Source of the DNA: Thiohalobacter sp. IOR34
GTDB lineage: Bacteria; Pseudomonadota; Gammaproteobacteria; Thiohalobacterales; Thiohalobacteraceae
Direction: 5' to 3'
Length of the DNA: 64,000 nucleotides
NCBI RefSeq assembly: GCF_030406045.1
Contig: NZ_CP128988.1
Coordinates: 1,337,438 to 1,401,437, forward strand
The notes beneath the pieces are model-generated. The model saw nothing but the letters and a program-made list of their open reading frames with translations, was not told the DNA's origin and searched no databases. The position numbers and the translations under genes are program-made. Numbering within the stretch: the first letter of the stretch is position 1; every line of letters begins with the position of its first letter. Positions 30,664 to 39,460 of the stretch are shown here, piece after piece.

Positions 30664-31392
30664 ATGGTGAACAACGACCCGAAGGTGATAGTGGCGCTGG
30701 ATTTTGCGACGGCCCGGGAGGCTGAGGCGCTGGTCGAACGGCTGGACCCCGCGCTGTGCCGGCTGAAGGTCGGCAAGGAGCTGTTCACACGCAGCGGGCC
30801 GGCGCTGGTCGAGTCGCTGGCCGGGCGTGGCTTCGATGTCTTTCTCGATCTGAAGTTTCACGACATCCCCAATACCGTGGCCCGCGCCTGTGCCGCCGCG
30901 GCCGATCTCGGGGTGTGGATGGTCAATGTGCACTGCCTCGGCGGGCGGCGGATGATGGCCGCGGCGCGGGAGGCGCTCGATCAGGCTGCGGGGCGTCGGC
31001 CGCTGCTGATCGGGGTGACCATCCTCACCAGCATGGGGCCGGAGGATCTCGCCGAGATCGGTCTGAGCGACGATCCTGCGGCCCAAGTGCGCCGCCTGGC
31101 TGAACTGGCCCGACAGGCCGGCCTGGACGGTGTGGTCTGCTCGCCGCAGGAGGCCGGCATGCTGCGCGAGGCGCTGGGCGATGATTTCCTGCTGGTGACG
31201 CCCGGGGTACGGCCAGCCGGGAGCGAGAAGGGCGACCAGCGCCGGGTGATGACCCCGGCCGATGCCTTGGCGGCCGGCTCCGACTACCTGGTGATCGGCC
31301 GACCTGTGACCCGCGCAACGGATCCGATTGCCGCCCTGGAGACGATCAACCGTGAACTGGCGGACGCCACCCGCCCTGTACCCCATCCGTAG
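30664..31392 (+). CDS. pyrF: Orotidine 5'-phosphate decarboxylase
   Basis: 242 residues. [14 protein letters not shown] near the N-terminus, the catalytic [16 protein letters not shown] (Lys and Asp), [13 protein letters not shown] and the phosphate-gripping [13 protein letters not shown] and [15 protein letters not shown] complete an OMP decarboxylase barrel. It makes UMP. The last codons run into a REP element and the stop codon TAG (31390-31392) is part of GTAGGAGCGG, so the natural C-terminus may have been altered by repeat insertion. Confidence 0.97.
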   Translation: MVNNDPKVIVALDFATAREAEALVERLDPALCRLKVGKELFTRSGPALVESLAGRGFDVFLDLKFHDIPNTVARACAAAADLGVWMVNVHCLGGRRMMAAAREALDQAAGRRPLLIGVTILTSMGPEDLAEIGLSDDPAAQVRRLAELARQAGLDGVVCSPQEAGMLREALGDDFLLVTPGVRPAGSEKGDQRRVMTPADALAAGSDYLVIGRPVTRATDPIAALETINRELADATRPVPHP

Positions 31393-31784
31393 GAGCGGCC
31401 TCCAGGCCGCGATCAGACAACGAGCCCCCGCCAGCCCCGTCGTAGGAGCGGCCTCCAGGCCGCGATCAGACAACCCAGCCCCCGCCGCGCCCCCCCGTAG
31501 GAGCGGCCTCCAGGCCGCGATCAGACACGCAGCCCCGCCGCGCCCCCTCGTAGGAGCGGCCTCCAGGCCGCGATCAGACACGCAGCCCCCGCGCCCCCTC
31601 GTAGGAGCGGCCTCCAGGCCGCGATCAGACCGCAGCCCCCGCATCCCTTCGTAGGAGCGGCCTCCAGGCCGCGATCAAGACAACCCAGCCCCGCCGCGTC
31701 CCCTCGTAGGAGCGGCCTCCAGGCCGCGATCAGACACGCAGCCCCCGCCAGCCCCCTCGTAGGACCGGCCTCCAGGCCGCGATC
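31389..31784. repeat. REP tandem array, eight copies, period 50-55 bp
   Basis: Eight direct copies of the 26-base element (core GTAGGAGCGGCCTCCAGG) beginning at 31389, 31442, 31497, 31550, 31601, 31651, 31706 and 31759, separated by C-rich linkers such as CAGACACGCAGCCCC. All are in the same orientation, unlike the paired copies elsewhere. The last has one substitution (GGACCGG). The first overlaps the pyrF stop codon. Nothing else is seen in this 500-base gap apart from the upstream region of the next gene. Confidence 0.95.
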
Positions 31785-31910
31785 GACCGGCACGCCGTTC
31801 ACCGCCCCGGATGGTTTGAACCGACGCCAATCCTTGCTAAGCTCTTTCTGCCTGGGTCATGGAAGCCCGGACGATCGTCTTTCATCATCCACCACACAAG
31901 GAGGTGTGTC

Positions 31911-32195
31911 ATGTTGCGTCATTTGCTCGTTACTCTCCTGCTGCTGACCAGCACACTGGTGCTGCCTGTCGCCCGTGCGGAGATCGACATCAATCAGGCA
32001 TCGGCCGAACAGCTGGCAGGCAACCTGCAGGGCATCGGTCTCCAGAAGGCCGCTGCCATCGTTGCCTACCGGGAGCAGAACGGCCCTTTCCGCCGGGTCG
32101 AGGATCTGGCCCGGGTGAAGGGGATCGGCCCGGCCACGGTGGAAGCCAATCGTGAACGGATTCGGGTTGCCGAACCGGGCTCCGAAGAAAAATAA
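31911..32195 (+). CDS. ComEA-like helix-hairpin-helix protein
   Basis: 94 residues with a strong ribosome-binding site AAGGAGGTGTGTC directly before ATG 31911. A signal peptide (about residues 1-23, VLPVARA) precedes two helix-hairpin-helix motifs: INQASAEQLAGNLQGIG and DLARVKGIGPATVEANRERI. Such secreted HhH proteins bind double-stranded DNA in the periplasm and pull it in during natural transformation. A homologous small gene sits next to wbpM in Pseudomonas aeruginosa. Confidence 0.92.
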   Translation: MLRHLLVTLLLLTSTLVLPVARAEIDINQASAEQLAGNLQGIGLQKAAAIVAYREQNGPFRRVEDLARVKGIGPATVEANRERIRVAEPGSEEK

Positions 32196-32220
32196 CGGCT
32201 TCCGAGAGAGCGTGTAGACG

Positions 32221-32256
32221 AGGCGCCGCCGGCAGTCTGCCGAGCGGCGCCTTTTG
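32221..32256 (+). terminator. Rho-independent terminator after the ComEA-like gene
   Basis: Stem AGGCGCCGC/GCGGCGCCT with an inner CGGCAG/CTGCCG extension, followed by TTTTG, 25 bases past the stop codon. It separates the housekeeping row from the polysaccharide locus. Confidence 0.85.
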
Positions 32257-32374
32257 TGTGCCAATGGGCAGAAAAGCGGCTGCCAAAGCCGGGGGCATCC
32301 CGTATAATCACAACACGTTTTCAGGGACTTGAGCGTATTTTATTCCAATAAGATCGAGGGGCTAGGCATACCAA

Positions 32375-33793
32375 ATGAACATCTACCCAGTTATCCTCAC
32401 CGGCGGCGCCGGCAGCCGTCTCTGGCCGCTTTCCCGCGAATATTTCCCCAAGCCCTTATTGCCGCTGGTCGGTGACCGGACGCTGTTGCAGGAGTCGGCG
32501 CTCCGCCTGGAGGGGCTGGATGCCGTGCAGCCGCCCCTGTTCGTGTGCAACGAGGAACACCGTTTTCTGGTTGCCGAGCAGGTGCAGGAGATTGGCCAGA
32601 CCCCGACCGGGATCCTGCTCGAACCCGAGGGGCGCAACACGGCGCCGGCGCTGACCATTGCCGCACTGGCCCTGGTCGAGAAGTCGCCGGAAGCGGTGAT
32701 GGTGGTGATGCCGGCCGACCACGTCATTCCGGACCGCGAGCGCTTTCAGGGGACGGTGGCCGAGGGAATCGCTCTGGCGGAACAGGGCTTCCTGGTCACC
32801 TTCGGTATCGTCCCGGACCGGCCGGAGACCGGCTACGGCTACATCCGGCGTGGTCAGGCGATCGATGACAGCCCCGCATTTGCGGTCGCACAGTTTGTCG
32901 AGAAACCCGACCAGGCCACGGCCGAGGAATACCTGGCTTCGGGGGAGTTCCTCTGGAACAGCGGCATCTTCGTCATGCGGGCCGATCGCTGGCTGGAAGA
33001 GATCGGCCGCTTCCGGCCGGAGATCCTCGCCGCCTGCGAACAGGCCGTGGCTGGCGGCAGGAGTGACATCGATTTCTGTCGGGTGGGGAAAGAAGCCTTC
33101 CTTTCCAGTCCCAGTGATTCCATCGACTACGCAGTGATGGAGAAGACCGATCACGCAGCGGTGGTGCCGATGGCCACCGAATGGTCGGATGTCGGTGCCT
33201 GGTCGGCGATCTGGGACATCTCCCTGCGCGATGAACAGGACAATGTCACCCAGGGCGACGTTCTGACCCACGAGGTGCGAGGCTCGCTGATCCTCGCCCA
33301 GGACCGTTGCGTGGCCGCGGTTGGTCTGGAAGACATGGTCATCGTCGAAACCTCCGACGCCATCCTGGTGGCACCCAAGGACCGCGACCAGGACGTGAAG
33401 GCGATCGTCGCCCAGCTCAAGGCGGCCGACCGTGAGGAACATCGTTTCCACAGCCGCGTCTACCGGCCCTGGGGCGACTATGAAGGCATCGATCTTGGCG
33501 ATCGCTACCAGGTCAAACGTCTGACCGTGAAGCCAGGTGCTTCGCTGTCACTGCAACTCCATCACCACCGCGCCGAGCACTGGATCGTGGTGTCCGGTAC
33601 CGCCCGGGTCACCAAGGGTGATGAAGTCTTCATATTGACCGAGAACGAATCGACTTACATACCCCTGGGGACCACCCACCGCCTGGAGAATCCGGGCACC
33701 ATCCCGCTGGAGATCATCGAGGTGCAGTCAGGGAGTTATCTGGGAGAGGACGATATCGTGCGCTTCGAGGATGTATATGACAGAGTGCAGTGA
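32375..33793 (+). CDS. manC: Mannose-1-phosphate guanylyltransferase/mannose-6-phosphate isomerase
   Basis: 472 residues, the usual type II bifunctional length. The N-terminal nucleotidyltransferase has GGAGSRLWPLSREYFPKPLL and VMPADHVI; FVEKPD lies near the middle of this domain. The C-terminal cupin (from about residue 350) has VKRLTVKPGASLSLQLHHHR and EHWIVVSGTARVT, the zinc-binding isomerase core. It provides GDP-mannose for polysaccharide synthesis. It opens the surface-polysaccharide locus and keeps the GC-rich composition of the backbone, in contrast to the next genes. Confidence 0.97.
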   Translation: MNIYPVILTGGAGSRLWPLSREYFPKPLLPLVGDRTLLQESALRLEGLDAVQPPLFVCNEEHRFLVAEQVQEIGQTPTGILLEPEGRNTAPALTIAALALVEKSPEAVMVVMPADHVIPDRERFQGTVAEGIALAEQGFLVTFGIVPDRPETGYGYIRRGQAIDDSPAFAVAQFVEKPDQATAEEYLASGEFLWNSGIFVMRADRWLEEIGRFRPEILAACEQAVAGGRSDIDFCRVGKEAFLSSPSDSIDYAVMEKTDHAAVVPMATEWSDVGAWSAIWDISLRDEQDNVTQGDVLTHEVRGSLILAQDRCVAAVGLEDMVIVETSDAILVAPKDRDQDVKAIVAQLKAADREEHRFHSRVYRPWGDYEGIDLGDRYQVKRLTVKPGASLSLQLHHHRAEHWIVVSGTARVTKGDEVFILTENESTYIPLGTTHRLENPGTIPLEIIEVQSGSYLGEDDIVRFEDVYDRVQ

Positions 33794-33846
33794 TATGGAC
33801 TTTTTGTCACATTGACGAGTGATTATGGAGAATGGGTGTTTTCTAG

Positions 33847-34896
33847 ATGAATAATACATATGACCCGGACTGGGAAAATAAGAATGTACTGATAACTGGG
33901 GTATGCGGTACGGTGGGAAAGGAACTCCTTCGACAGGTAGTCGCTCGGCAACCGGCAAGGGTGGTTGGGATCGATAACAACGAAAGCGAGGTGTTCTTTC
34001 TTTCCCAGGAGTATACGGATAACCCAAATGTAAGGCTTTTCATCGGCGATATCAGAGACAAGGATAAGCTCATCCGTAAGATGCGCGGTATCGATATTGT
34101 GCTGCATGCCGCGGCCCTGAAGCATGTGATACTTTGCGAGGAGTCGCCACGAGACGCTATCCAGAGCAATATCATTGGCACGCAGAATATCATTGATGCA
34201 GCACAGCTCAATAATGTTGAACGTGTATTGTTCACCTCGTCTGACAAGGCCGTAAATCCCACTAATGTGATGGGCACATCAAAGCTGATGGGTGAACGGC
34301 TTATGACCGCAGCCAATGCACTGCGTCACCATGATCGTGACCCTGTCTTTGCATCAAGCCGATTTGGTAATGTGCTGGGTTCACGCGGTTCCGTCATTCC
34401 GCTGTTCAAGCGCCAGATTGCGTCTGGTGGGCCAGTGACGCTGACAAGTCGAGAAATGACGCGTTTCATCATGACGCTGGAGCAGGCGGTGTCGTTGGTG
34501 ATTCAATCCGTGTTCTTTGCCCGTGGAGGGGAGGTATTTGTAACGAAAATGCCGGTGGTCAGGATTGAAGATCTTGCGCAGGTCATGATTGAAGAACTGG
34601 CGCCAAAATATGGTTATGACGCCCAGCAGATTGAAATCAATGTCATCGGTCCAAAATCAGGTGAGAAACTATTTGAAGAATTGATGAATGAGGAAGAAAC
34701 ACGTCGCACGGTCGAGCTGCAAGACTTCTTCGTTGTATTGCCTGCATTTAAATGCATCTATGAGGAAATTGAATATAAATACCCGAACATGACCTCTACC
34801 GGAATCGAAAATCCATATAACTCGTCTGTGGAAGATTCCATGCCAAAAGAGGAATTGAGGGAATATCTGATTAGCAACAAGTTGCTGGAAGGATAA
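33847..34896 (+). CDS. FlaA1/CapD-family UDP-sugar 4,6-dehydratase
   Basis: 349 residues, short-type member without membrane helices. NAD-binding LITGVCGTVGKELLRQV, the HAAALKHV motif, SSDKAVNPTNVMGTSKLMGE with Met in place of the usual catalytic Tyr (M-x3-K, as in WbpM-type dehydratases), and a C-terminal GPKSGEKLFEELM. It probably converts UDP-GlcNAc to a 4-keto-6-deoxy intermediate, the first step to bacillosamine, legionaminic-type or related sugars. The neighbours neuB/neuC/neuA suggest a nonulosonic acid route, but no PLP aminotransferase is seen in the locus. Confidence 0.88.
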   Translation: MNNTYDPDWENKNVLITGVCGTVGKELLRQVVARQPARVVGIDNNESEVFFLSQEYTDNPNVRLFIGDIRDKDKLIRKMRGIDIVLHAAALKHVILCEESPRDAIQSNIIGTQNIIDAAQLNNVERVLFTSSDKAVNPTNVMGTSKLMGERLMTAANALRHHDRDPVFASSRFGNVLGSRGSVIPLFKRQIASGGPVTLTSREMTRFIMTLEQAVSLVIQSVFFARGGEVFVTKMPVVRIEDLAQVMIEELAPKYGYDAQQIEINVIGPKSGEKLFEELMNEEETRRTVELQDFFVVLPAFKCIYEEIEYKYPNMTSTGIENPYNSSVEDSMPKEELREYLISNKLLEG

Positions 34897-34903
34897 AATT
34901 ATT

Positions 34904-36052
34904 ATGCGGGTACTGATTCTGGGCGGCGATGGCTATCTTGGCTGGCCGACGGCAATGTATCTTTCCTCGCAGGGGAATGAGGTATGCGTAGTAGACAATT
35001 ATTTTCGGCGCTTTGCCTGTGTGGAGAAGGATGTTCCCTCCCTTTTTGATACCCCAAATCTTTTCGAGCGTGCCAGGCATTGGCAGGAGGTCTCTGGAAA
35101 GGAAATCATGGTTCGCATCGGCAGTGTCGCGGATTATCCATTCCTGCTTGATGTGTTCCATGAATTCAAGCCCGATGCGGTCGTGCATTATGCAGAGCAG
35201 CCTTCTGCTCCATATTCGATGCTGGGTCACTCCGAGGCGCGTTTTACGCTGGAGAACAATCTCCTCAGCACCCTGAATGTCGCCTATGCAGTCAAGGAAA
35301 CCGATCCATCGATTCATATCGTCAAATTGGGGACAATGGGGGAATATGGGACTCCGAATATCGATATCGAAGAGGGTTTCATCGATATCGAGCATAAAGG
35401 GCGTAAAGACCGCTTGTTGTTCCCGCGTCAGGCCGGTTCGTTGTATCACACGACAAAAATCCAGGACACGGATCTGCTGTATTTCTATGTCCGTGTGTGG
35501 GGATTGCGGGTCACCGATCTTATGCAAGGTCCTGTATATGGGATATTCACTGAGGAGATGGGGGGCGACGAAGATCTGTTTACAGTGTTCAATTACGATG
35601 AAATATTTGGCACCGTATTAAACCGCTTCATCGTGCAAGCGGTCGCCGGTGTCCCACTGACAGTTTATGGCAAAGGTGGGCAGACGCGCGGTTATCTGAA
35701 TATCAAGGACACCTTGCAGTGTGTTGGTCTGGCAATTGCCCATCCTGCCCGGAAGGGTGAGATGAAGATCTATAACCAATTCACTGAGACTTTCAGCGTG
35801 AACGATCTTGCCAATGCTGTCCAGAGGGCCGGGAAGGATGTCGGTATTGATGTAGAGATCAAGAGTGTGCCCAACCCCAGAGTAGAACTGGAAGATCATT
35901 ACTACAATCCAGTGCATACCGGATTGCTCGATCTGGGTCTTGAACCCACCTTGCTGACGAACAACATCGTGGCAAAGATGCTTGAAAGCGTGATTCGTCG
36001 CAAGGATGAAATCAGACGGGATATTATCCAACCAAAGACCCAGTGGAATTAG
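34904..36052 (+). CDS. UDP-sulfoquinovose synthase-like protein (SQD1/SqdB family)
   Basis: 382 residues. N-terminal LILGGDGYLGWPTAMYLS, then VKLGTMGEYGTPNIDIEEGF, the catalytic Y-x3-K in GSLYHTTKIQDTD, VTDLMQGPVYG, ALTVYGKGGQTRGYLNI-like LTVYGKGGQTRGYLN, QFTETFSVNDLA and VPNPRVELEDHYYN: the full set of SQD1 signatures, very close to the plant enzyme. SQD1 makes UDP-sulfoquinovose from UDP-glucose and sulfite. Here it lies 7 bases after the dehydratase gene in a nonulosonate/polysaccharide cluster, not beside sulfolipid genes, so it may supply a sulfonated or related sugar to the surface glycan. Confidence 0.9.
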   Translation: MRVLILGGDGYLGWPTAMYLSSQGNEVCVVDNYFRRFACVEKDVPSLFDTPNLFERARHWQEVSGKEIMVRIGSVADYPFLLDVFHEFKPDAVVHYAEQPSAPYSMLGHSEARFTLENNLLSTLNVAYAVKETDPSIHIVKLGTMGEYGTPNIDIEEGFIDIEHKGRKDRLLFPRQAGSLYHTTKIQDTDLLYFYVRVWGLRVTDLMQGPVYGIFTEEMGGDEDLFTVFNYDEIFGTVLNRFIVQAVAGVPLTVYGKGGQTRGYLNIKDTLQCVGLAIAHPARKGEMKIYNQFTETFSVNDLANAVQRAGKDVGIDVEIKSVPNPRVELEDHYYNPVHTGLLDLGLEPTLLTNNIVAKMLESVIRRKDEIRRDIIQPKTQWN

Positions 36053-36068
36053 CAGGCAGGGCCATTCA

Positions 36069-37097
36069 ATGGACATTGAACTATCAAAAGAATTTGAGAT
36101 CGCAGGACGTCGTGTTGGTATTAATGAACCCTGCTATATCATTGCTGAGGCTGGAGTGGCCCACTTTGGGAATTATGACAAGGCTCTTCGGTTGGTTGAT
36201 CTTGCGATTGAGTCTGAAGCGGACTCAGTAAAGTTCCAGGTGTTCGATATTGACGCCATGATCGCCGATTCCGCATCAGACTGGAAGGAACGATTGGCTT
36301 CACGCTGTTTGCCATATAGCGATTTCGAGAGGCTTAAAAAATACTGTGATGATCAGGGCATTACCTTCCTGGCGACTGCGCATGACGAGCCGAGCCTGGA
36401 CTTTTTGTCTGATCTCGATGTTCCCGCCTACAAGATTGGTTCGGGGGAATTGAGGAACTGGCCGTACCTGAAAAAGACCGCTGGATATGGAAAGCCGGTG
36501 ATTTTCTCAACAGGTATGTATACAAGCAATGAGGTGCAAATGGCGCTGGATGTAATGACTCAGACCGGTAACAAGGATATATCGGTGCTTCATTGCGTAA
36601 CCAGCTATCCTACTCCGCCAAATGATATAAACCTGAGGGTCATGGATCTTTATCGCGAACGATTCGGTGGCATTATCGGTTTTTCCGATCATACCGAGGG
36701 ATTCCATATTCCGCTTGCTGCGGTTGCCCGTGGCGCGAAGGTGATCGAGAAACATATTAGCCTGGATTTTAATGTGCCGAATGCCCAGGACTGGAAAGTC
36801 TCATGTGGCCCGCATGACTTGGCGAGATTTATCAGGGAATTAAGGGACATTGAGGTCGCATTGGGTCATGCGAGTAAACATCCATCCGAAATGGAAAAGG
36901 AGAATATGGGATGGGCAAGGAAGAGTCTGGTTGCCAGGCGCGCGCTCAAGGCAGGTGAAAGGCTGAGTGAGGATATGTTGACATCAAAACGCCCTGGAAA
37001 TGGGATCAGTCCAGACCAGATTGATAAGGTGCTGGGTAAAGTGACAAACAGGGATTTGCCTGTGGATTCGGTTATACAATGGGAGGATCTGGTATGA
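36069..37097 (+). CDS. neuB: Nonulosonic acid (sialic/legionaminic-type) synthase
   Basis: 342 residues from ATG 36069. TIM barrel with YIIAEAGVAHFGNYDKAL, KFQVFD, AYKIGSGELRNWPYL, FSTGMYT, LHCVTSYPTP and GFSDHTEG, then a C-terminal SAF (antifreeze-like) domain from about residue 280 (KSLVARRALKAGERLSEDML). It condenses PEP with an N-acylated hexosamine to a nine-carbon acid. The substrate (ManNAc or a diamino sugar) cannot be read from sequence alone. It ends overlapping neuC by 4 bases. Confidence 0.95.
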   Translation: MDIELSKEFEIAGRRVGINEPCYIIAEAGVAHFGNYDKALRLVDLAIESEADSVKFQVFDIDAMIADSASDWKERLASRCLPYSDFERLKKYCDDQGITFLATAHDEPSLDFLSDLDVPAYKIGSGELRNWPYLKKTAGYGKPVIFSTGMYTSNEVQMALDVMTQTGNKDISVLHCVTSYPTPPNDINLRVMDLYRERFGGIIGFSDHTEGFHIPLAAVARGAKVIEKHISLDFNVPNAQDWKVSCGPHDLARFIRELRDIEVALGHASKHPSEMEKENMGWARKSLVARRALKAGERLSEDMLTSKRPGNGISPDQIDKVLGKVTNRDLPVDSVIQWEDLV

Positions 37098-38254
37098 GGC
37101 CGCGGCGCATTTGTGTGGTATTAACGGCCAGAGGCAACTATGCCAAGATGAAGTCTGTCATGGCTGAAATCCAGCGTCGTCCAGATCTGGAACTGCAGGT
37201 TGTTCTGGGTGGCAGTGTCGTGCTCGAAAAGTACGGAAAAATACTGGAGACCGATGTGGTTGACAATTTCCATGTCAATCACATTATTCATTTCCTGGTC
37301 GAGGGCGAGACTCCTTTGACCATGGCCAAGTCAGCAGGGCTTGCTGTAACTGAATTTGCCAATGCATTTGAAAATCTCAAGCCCGATGTTGTCATCGTTA
37401 TCGCAGACAGGTTTGAGTGTCTTGCCATTGCCATGGCAGCGACCTATATGAATATCCCGGTAGCGCATATCGAAGGCGGTGAGAAGTCGGGTTCGATCGA
37501 TGAATCTATTCGGCATGCCATCACGAAAATGGCTCACATGCATTTTCCGGCCTCAAAGGAGGCGGCTGAGCGTATCTCCCGTATGGGGGAACTGGAAACT
37601 GCGATCCATGAGGTGGGGGCTACCAGTTTTGATGTGTTGGCAAATATGGATACCGATAATCTGGAGCCAGTCAAGGATTTTCAGCTCAGTCATGGCGTTG
37701 GCAGAACAGTGCCGATTGAAAAGGGCAAGTATCTGATTGTCATTCAGCATCCTGTTACCACGGAATATGAGAAAAATCTTGTTCATGTAAATGAAACGAT
37801 CAAGGCGATCCATGAGCTTAAAATGCCGACATTCTGGATTTGGCCGAACATGGATGCTGGTTCAGATGGTATCAGTAAGGGCATCAGGATGTATCGTGAA
37901 GCGCACGATTCGGAACATGTGCATTTTTTCAAGAGTCTGCCAATCGAATTGTTTGCGCCACTGCTGAAGAATGCGGCCTGTATCGTCGGTAATTCTTCCT
38001 GTGGTATCCGTGAGGCGGCTTTCCTGGGAACGCCTGCTGTGAATATCGGTACAAGGCAGCAAGGCAGGGACCGCGGCAGGAACGTCATCGATGTTGATTA
38101 TAATCATGTTGTGATAATCGAAGCGGTGAAAAAACAGATTGATCATGGACCCTATGAGCCTGACCACCTGTATGGAGATGGCAATGCCGCTGAAAAGATC
38201 GTAAATATTTTAAGTAATTGTGAGTTTACCCAGCAGAAACAAAATACGTTCTAG
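37094..38254 (+). CDS. neuC: UDP-GlcNAc 2-epimerase (hydrolysing), NeuC type
   Basis: 386 residues from ATG 37094 (GGGAGG upstream), overlapping the neuB stop. GT-B epimerase fold: VLTARGNYAKMKSVM, VIVIADRFECLAIA, HIEGGEKSGSIDESIRHAITK with the catalytic-site residues, and the C-terminal GNSSCGIREAAFLGTPAVNIGTRQ. It releases ManNAc-type sugar for NeuB. The stop codon TAG is the first triplet of a dispersed repeat (TAGCCCGGATATTGCACC), so the extreme C-terminus may have been replaced. Confidence 0.95.
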   Translation: MRPRRICVVLTARGNYAKMKSVMAEIQRRPDLELQVVLGGSVVLEKYGKILETDVVDNFHVNHIIHFLVEGETPLTMAKSAGLAVTEFANAFENLKPDVVIVIADRFECLAIAMAATYMNIPVAHIEGGEKSGSIDESIRHAITKMAHMHFPASKEAAERISRMGELETAIHEVGATSFDVLANMDTDNLEPVKDFQLSHGVGRTVPIEKGKYLIVIQHPVTTEYEKNLVHVNETIKAIHELKMPTFWIWPNMDAGSDGISKGIRMYREAHDSEHVHFFKSLPIELFAPLLKNAACIVGNSSCGIREAAFLGTPAVNIGTRQQGRDRGRNVIDVDYNHVVIIEAVKKQIDHGPYEPDHLYGDGNAAEKIVNILSNCEFTQQKQNTF

Positions 38255-38272
38255 CCCGGATATTGCACCAAG
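38252..38272. repeat. Solo copy of the MITE terminal repeat
   Basis: TAGCCCGGATATTGCACC followed by AAG, identical to the terminal repeat of the element at 62065-62317. It overlaps the neuC stop. No right-hand partner was found before the next gene. Confidence 0.8.
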
Positions 38273-38389
38273 GCGGCCTGGATGAGGGGGGTGGCGCAAT
38301 AGCCAGCTACAAAGCCAAGCCGAGTAGCATCCTGCTGCCCAGCCTTGTATCTGCTGCGTGGCGACCAATGAGGTGGAAATCAGGGTCTC

Positions 38390-39460
38390 ATGGTAAAAAT
38401 AGAAAATTATATACCTGAGAAGCATGCAGGAATGCTGGATGTATTCCTGCGTGAGGTATATCCCAATCCGGACTATGTTATGCATTCGCCACGTTTTTTG
38501 CGTTGGCAGTATTTGGAGAATCCATTTAACGAAACCGGTGAATACACGCTGAAACTGGTTATTTCCGGAAACGAGATAATCGGACAAATGGGTATTATTC
38601 CGGTCAGGGTACGGTTGCCCGATGGCGGTATTGTGACAGGCGCGTATCCGGTCAATCTGATCGTTCGCAAGCAGGCTGCCCCGGGATTTGGTGCTTTACT
38701 GATGCGCGATCTGCTTAGAACCTGTGACCTGGTTGTTAATCCAGGATCGAGTCTTGCGGGTCTGAAAATCTGTGTCGGCCTTGGGATGCGTGATGCGGGA
38801 TTCTTGCATCGCTACCTGCGTTTGGTCAATCCAGAGCTCGCAGCCCGGCTTTGTTCAGGCGATAGCCTGCCTCCTGGCCTGGTGTTCAATGCTGATACCG
38901 ATGTAGGTGATGCGACGGATTCAGATCGTTTGCCCGATCGGATCCCGGCAGCGGAGAATATCCCCTTCCATGCCGCATCCATAATGCGGAATAGGGATTA
39001 TCTGCTATGGCGTTATCAGAATCATCCGGCTTTTGACTATCGTTTTCTGACCGCTGGAGCCGGATCGGCGTTATTGGTCTATCGTCTGGAAGCGGTTCTC
39101 TCTCATGAGGTTTCGGTATGCCGGATCGTCGATTACATGGGTAATCTGGATGCATTGCCGGGATTAATAAATGCATTGACATCCTCTCTCAACGACCAGG
39201 AGATTGCTCTCGTTGATTTTTTCAGCAGTGTTGAGATTCCGCAGGCAGTGTTGGAAAATGCGGGCCTCGTCTGCGAGACTCCGGATGCAGAGAACCGCTT
39301 TGCAAGCCTGTTTCAGCCGCTCGATTTTCGTAAGCTGGCGATTCGTCTGCTTGTTGGAGGAAAACATGCGGATTCTTGCAATCTGGATGTCTACGTTACC
39401 AAGGGGGATTCTGATCAGGATCGCCCGAATAGTGCCCGCCTAGTAGAAAATCGTGCTTGA
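38390..39460 (+). CDS. GNAT-family acyltransferase of polysaccharide loci
   Basis: 356 residues. The start IENYIPEKHAGMLDVFLRE, FLRWQYLENPFN and the acyl-CoA loop region VRKQAAPGFGALLMRDLL fit a GNAT-type N-acyltransferase; the C-terminal YVTKGDSDQDRPN is typical of a subfamily found in surface-glycan clusters. The acceptor is unknown; transfer of an acyl group onto an amino sugar or nonulosonic acid is plausible given the acyl-ACP genes in the same locus. It overlaps the next gene by 8 bases. Confidence 0.78.
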   Translation: MVKIENYIPEKHAGMLDVFLREVYPNPDYVMHSPRFLRWQYLENPFNETGEYTLKLVISGNEIIGQMGIIPVRVRLPDGGIVTGAYPVNLIVRKQAAPGFGALLMRDLLRTCDLVVNPGSSLAGLKICVGLGMRDAGFLHRYLRLVNPELAARLCSGDSLPPGLVFNADTDVGDATDSDRLPDRIPAAENIPFHAASIMRNRDYLLWRYQNHPAFDYRFLTAGAGSALLVYRLEAVLSHEVSVCRIVDYMGNLDALPGLINALTSSLNDQEIALVDFFSSVEIPQAVLENAGLVCETPDAENRFASLFQPLDFRKLAIRLLVGGKHADSCNLDVYVTKGDSDQDRPNSARLVENRA

